This document shows positions 62,908 to 64,000 of a stretch of DNA of 64,000 nt, piece by piece; position 1 is the stretch's first letter; every line of letters begins with the position of its first letter. The notes under the pieces were generated by a model, which was not told where the DNA came from, ran no database searches, and saw only the letters and a program-made list of their open reading frames with translations. The position numbers were made by a program, and so were the translations under genes. This stretch comes from Bacillus pumilus (GTDB taxonomy: Bacteria > Bacillota > Bacilli > Bacillales > Bacillaceae): assembly GCF_900186955.1 (NCBI RefSeq), contig NZ_LT906438.1, positions 1,364,001 through 1,428,000 of the forward strand, in the 5' to 3' direction.

Positions 62908-64000
62908 GTGAAACTTCGAAAAGATCTTCGCAACATCGCAATTATTGCCCACGTTGACCATGGTAAAACGACGCTTGTTGACCAATTGCTCCATCAAGCT
63001 GGTACTTTCCGTGCGAATGAAAATATCGCTGAGAGAGCCATGGATTCAAATGATTTAGAGCGAGAGCGCGGTATTACGATTTTAGCTAAAAATACTGCGA
63101 TCCATTATAAAGATACACGCATTAATATTTTAGATACACCAGGACACGCCGATTTCGGTGGTGAGGTTGAGCGTATCATGAAAATGGTAGATGGTGTACT
63201 TCTCGTTGTGGATGCTTATGAAGGCTGTATGCCTCAAACACGCTTTGTGCTGAAAAAAGCACTTGAGCAAAACTTAACACCAATCGTTGTTGTCAACAAA
63301 ATTGACCGCGACTTTGCTCGTCCGGCTGAAGTAGTCGATGAAGTAATCGACTTGTTCATTGAATTGGATGCAACAGAAGAACAGCTTGAATTCCCAGTTG
63401 TCTATGCATCAGCAATCAATGGTACAGCAAGTAACGATGCGAGCAAGCAAGATGAAAACATGGAATCTTTGTTTGAAGCCATTGTTAACCATATCCCTTG
63501 CCCAGTTGATAACCATGAAGAGCCGCTTCAATTCCAAGTGGCACTACTTGATTACAATGATTATGTTGGAAGAATTGGGATCGGCCGTGTATTCAGAGGA
63601 ACAATGCAAGTAGGACAGCAAGTAGCCTTAATGAAAGTTGACGGCAGTGTGAAACAATTCCGTGTGACGAAGATTTTTGGTTTCCAAGGGTTAAAACGAG
63701 TGGAAATCAACGAAGCGAAAGCAGGAGATCTTGTTGCTGTTTCTGGAATGGAAGACATCAACGTAGGTGAAACGGTTTGTCCGGTTGAACACCAAGAGGC
63801 TTTGCCAATCCTTCGTATTGATGAGCCGACACTTCAAATGACGTTTGTTGTTAACAACAGCCCATTTGCAGGCCGTGAAGGGAAATACGTAACATCACGT
63901 AAAATTGAAGAGCGCTTAGAGCAGCAGCTTCAAACAGACGTCAGTCTTCGTGTTGATCCAACTGCTTCACCTGATGCGTGGGTTGTATCTGGACGCGGAG
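62908..64000 (+). CDS. typA: Ribosome-associated GTPase TypA/BipA (5' part)
   Basis: A GTG at 62908 follows TAGGAGATG and gives [20 protein letters not shown], like B. subtilis TypA (YlaG). The frame is open to the window edge, so about 364 of the usual about 612 residues are visible. G1 [10 protein letters not shown]2 RGITI, G3 DTPGHADF, G4 NKID and G5 SAING form a complete translational-GTPase domain; the beta-barrel domain 2 follows. TypA works on the 50S subunit during ribosome assembly and cold stress. The 3' part lies outside the window. Confidence 0.96.
   Translation, partial: MKLRKDLRNIAIIAHVDHGKTTLVDQLLHQAGTFRANENIAERAMDSNDLERERGITILAKNTAIHYKDTRINILDTPGHADFGGEVERIMKMVDGVLLVVDAYEGCMPQTRFVLKKALEQNLTPIVVVNKIDRDFARPAEVVDEVIDLFIELDATEEQLEFPVVYASAINGTASNDASKQDENMESLFEAIVNHIPCPVDNHEEPLQFQVALLDYNDYVGRIGIGRVFRGTMQVGQQVALMKVDGSVKQFRVTKIFGFQGLKRVEINEAKAGDLVAVSGMEDINVGETVCPVEHQEALPILRIDEPTLQMTFVVNNSPFAGREGKYVTSRKIEERLEQQLQTDVSLRVDPTASPDAWVVSGRG

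Overview
The window is a chromosomal segment of a low-GC Gram-positive Bacillus. Its gene order follows the B. subtilis cheV-to-typA (ylaG) stretch almost gene for gene. The differences from that order (a manganese catalase after fsrA, an AraC/EamA pair after ykyB, a second Rok-like gene after moaD, and no fadG, yknUV, ykpB or ylaA-E) together with the protein divergence fit the B. pumilus/safensis/altitudinis group best. That species placement is inference. No rRNA, tRNA, CRISPR, prophage or insertion sequence was seen.

Layout. 1-7.1 kb: 3' end of cheV, ykyB, an AraC regulator divergent from an EamA exporter, two small unknown genes, then ykuC, ykuD and ykuE on the minus strand. 7.1-16 kb: fadH with a perfect FadR operator, the EAL protein YkuI, the Fur-controlled small RNA FsrA, a manganese catalase, ykuJ, ykuK, abbA (with a 0A box), darB, ccpC, a DUF4275-like gene, and the Fur-controlled flavodoxin operon ykuNOP. 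16-21.6 kb: lysine/diaminopimelate genes dapH-dapL, ykuS (its Shine-Dalgarno lies inside a hairpin), the mechanosensitive channel ykuT, the thiol redox pair ykuU-ykuV, and rok. 21.6-27.2 kb: yknT and the molybdenum cofactor operon mobA-moeB-moeA-mobB-moaE-moaD, then a Rok-like gene. 27.7-36 kb: the yknWXYZ exporter, the fructose operon fruRKA, and sipT. 36-48.2 kb: ykoA, ykpA, ampS, ykpC, mreBH, abh, kinC, ykqA, ktrC, adeC, and rpoY-rnjA. 48.2-64 kb: an unrecognised 23-codon highly basic ORF with its own promoter and terminator just upstream of rpoY-rnjA, then ykrA, defB, a YjcZ-like peptide, ykyA, pdhABCD, slp, the dual-function RNA SR1 (encoding SR1P), speA, yktA, yktB, ykzI, suhB, an unrecognised secreted repeat protein, ylaF, and the 5' part of typA.

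How the genes work together. Several elements belong to iron economy: FsrA and ykuNOP carry Fur boxes, and flavodoxins can replace ferredoxin. The non-haem catalase placed next to FsrA fits the same theme. Transition-state and sporulation control is dense: AbbA, Abh, Rok, the Rok-like protein, KinC, and 0A-box matches before abbA, darB and pdhA. Central carbon control is represented by CcpC, fruRKA, pdhABCD, and SR1 with two CcpN-type operators.

The most interesting unexplained items are four. First is the basic mini-ORF, whose stop codon overlaps a terminator stem ahead of rpoY-rnjA. Second is the hairpin that buries the ykuS ribosome binding site. Third is the Rok-like paralogue beside an AT-rich gap. 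Fourth is the secreted protein built of three repeats at 61.7-62.3 kb.
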